64,000 bases of DNA from Bordetella genomosp. 4. GTDB lineage: Bacteria > Pseudomonadota > Gammaproteobacteria > Burkholderiales > Burkholderiaceae_B. A program made the position numbers and the translations under genes. Shown one piece after another: positions 63,867-64,000 of this stretch. Numbering within the stretch: position 1 is the stretch's first letter; every line of letters starts with the position of its first letter. The notes under the pieces are model-generated. The model was not told the DNA's origin, did not search any database, and saw nothing but the letters and a program-made list of their open reading frames with translations. The DNA lies in contig NZ_NEVQ01000013.1 in the NCBI RefSeq assembly GCF_002261185.1, forward strand, positions 682,001 to 746,000. The letters run 5' to 3'.

Positions 63867-64000
63867 TCAGCGAACGATGTTTTCCTCGACCCAATTTTGG
63901 GCAAAGATCTCTGCACGATCACGTGCCTCATGCAATGAAGAACAAACCCCCAGATAGGAAAAGGCGGCATCGACTTCGGTGCCTCCCTCAGCCGTTACCG
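63867..64000 (-). CDS. Unidentified C-terminal fragment, cut by window edge
   Basis: The last 43 residues of a reverse-strand protein ending in SLHEARDRAEIFAQNWVEENIVR, with the stop at 63867-63869. The rest lies beyond the right edge. I recognise no family. It precedes the AGE-family gene in the same direction, 138 bp upstream of its start. Confidence 0.55.
   Translation of the reverse strand, partial: VTAEGGTEVDAAFSYLGVCSSLHEARDRAEIFAQNWVEENIVR

Overview
The window is an ordinary chromosomal stretch of a betaproteobacterium, most likely Alcaligenaceae (Bordetella/Achromobacter relatives). This rests on the mix of families: a Bug-type solute receptor, GlpSTPQUV-type glycerol uptake, a paired dadA/Lrp locus, ImuA-ImuB-DnaE2, and roughly 60% GC by eye. 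I do not go below family level. Coding density is high. No rRNA, tRNA, CRISPR array, transposase or phage gene was seen.

Layout: 1-5107 is the reverse-strand Mrp-type cation/proton antiporter operon (mrpAB-C-D-E, cut by the window edge). 5393-9206 is a reverse-strand SbcC/SbcD-like (YhaN/YhaO-like) repair pair. 9302-11219 is dadA with a divergent Lrp-type regulator, followed by a DUF502 membrane protein, a membrane-anchored Mrr-like protein and a divergent relative of Bacillus protein-glutamine transglutaminase (Tgl). 14113-22903 is a complete glycerol module: glpSTPQUV on the reverse strand, glpR-glpD on the forward strand. 22934-26624 holds a PEP mutase/isocitrate lyase-family enzyme with a divergent LysR regulator, a YbaK-like deacylase, an NRDE protein and ArfB. 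26775-31600 is a sugar-acid operon (Bug receptor, HpaI-type aldolase, IlvD/Edd dehydratase) divergent from a LacI-type regulator, with two operators 21 bp apart. 31668-32775 is queE-queD.

32786-35466 is a TRAP receptor plus class II aldolase divergent from an XRE-cupin regulator, with strong palindromes between. 35557-41134 is phhB followed by a MarR-controlled FUSC/DUF1656/HlyD/OMF efflux operon. 42036-47411 is the SOS-controlled imuA-imuB-dnaE2 mutagenesis cassette under a perfect LexA box. 47500-50539 contains a second dadA and hmp-nsrR (nitric oxide detoxification). From 51589 onward are a GatB/YqeY protein, dinB, a thioesterase, a lipoprotein, an S9 peptidase, a class A PBP, a PepSY membrane protein, an EamA exporter with divergent Lrp regulator, a zinc-ribbon protein and an AGE-family epimerase.

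The most unusual signal is the 1,049-bp gene-free interval 50540-51588. It contains two inverted copies of one non-coding element that align without gaps for 344 bp. Each copy starts with a 164-bp hairpin element with perfect 30-bp arms. The arms differ at 11 of 30 positions between copies, yet every change is matched by the complementary change in the opposite arm. An inner 6-bp stem behaves the same way, while the 82-nt core differs at only two positions. A second hairpin further along keeps its register but not its sequence. A different nested palindrome with 34-bp arms lies at 13910-14023 between convergent genes.
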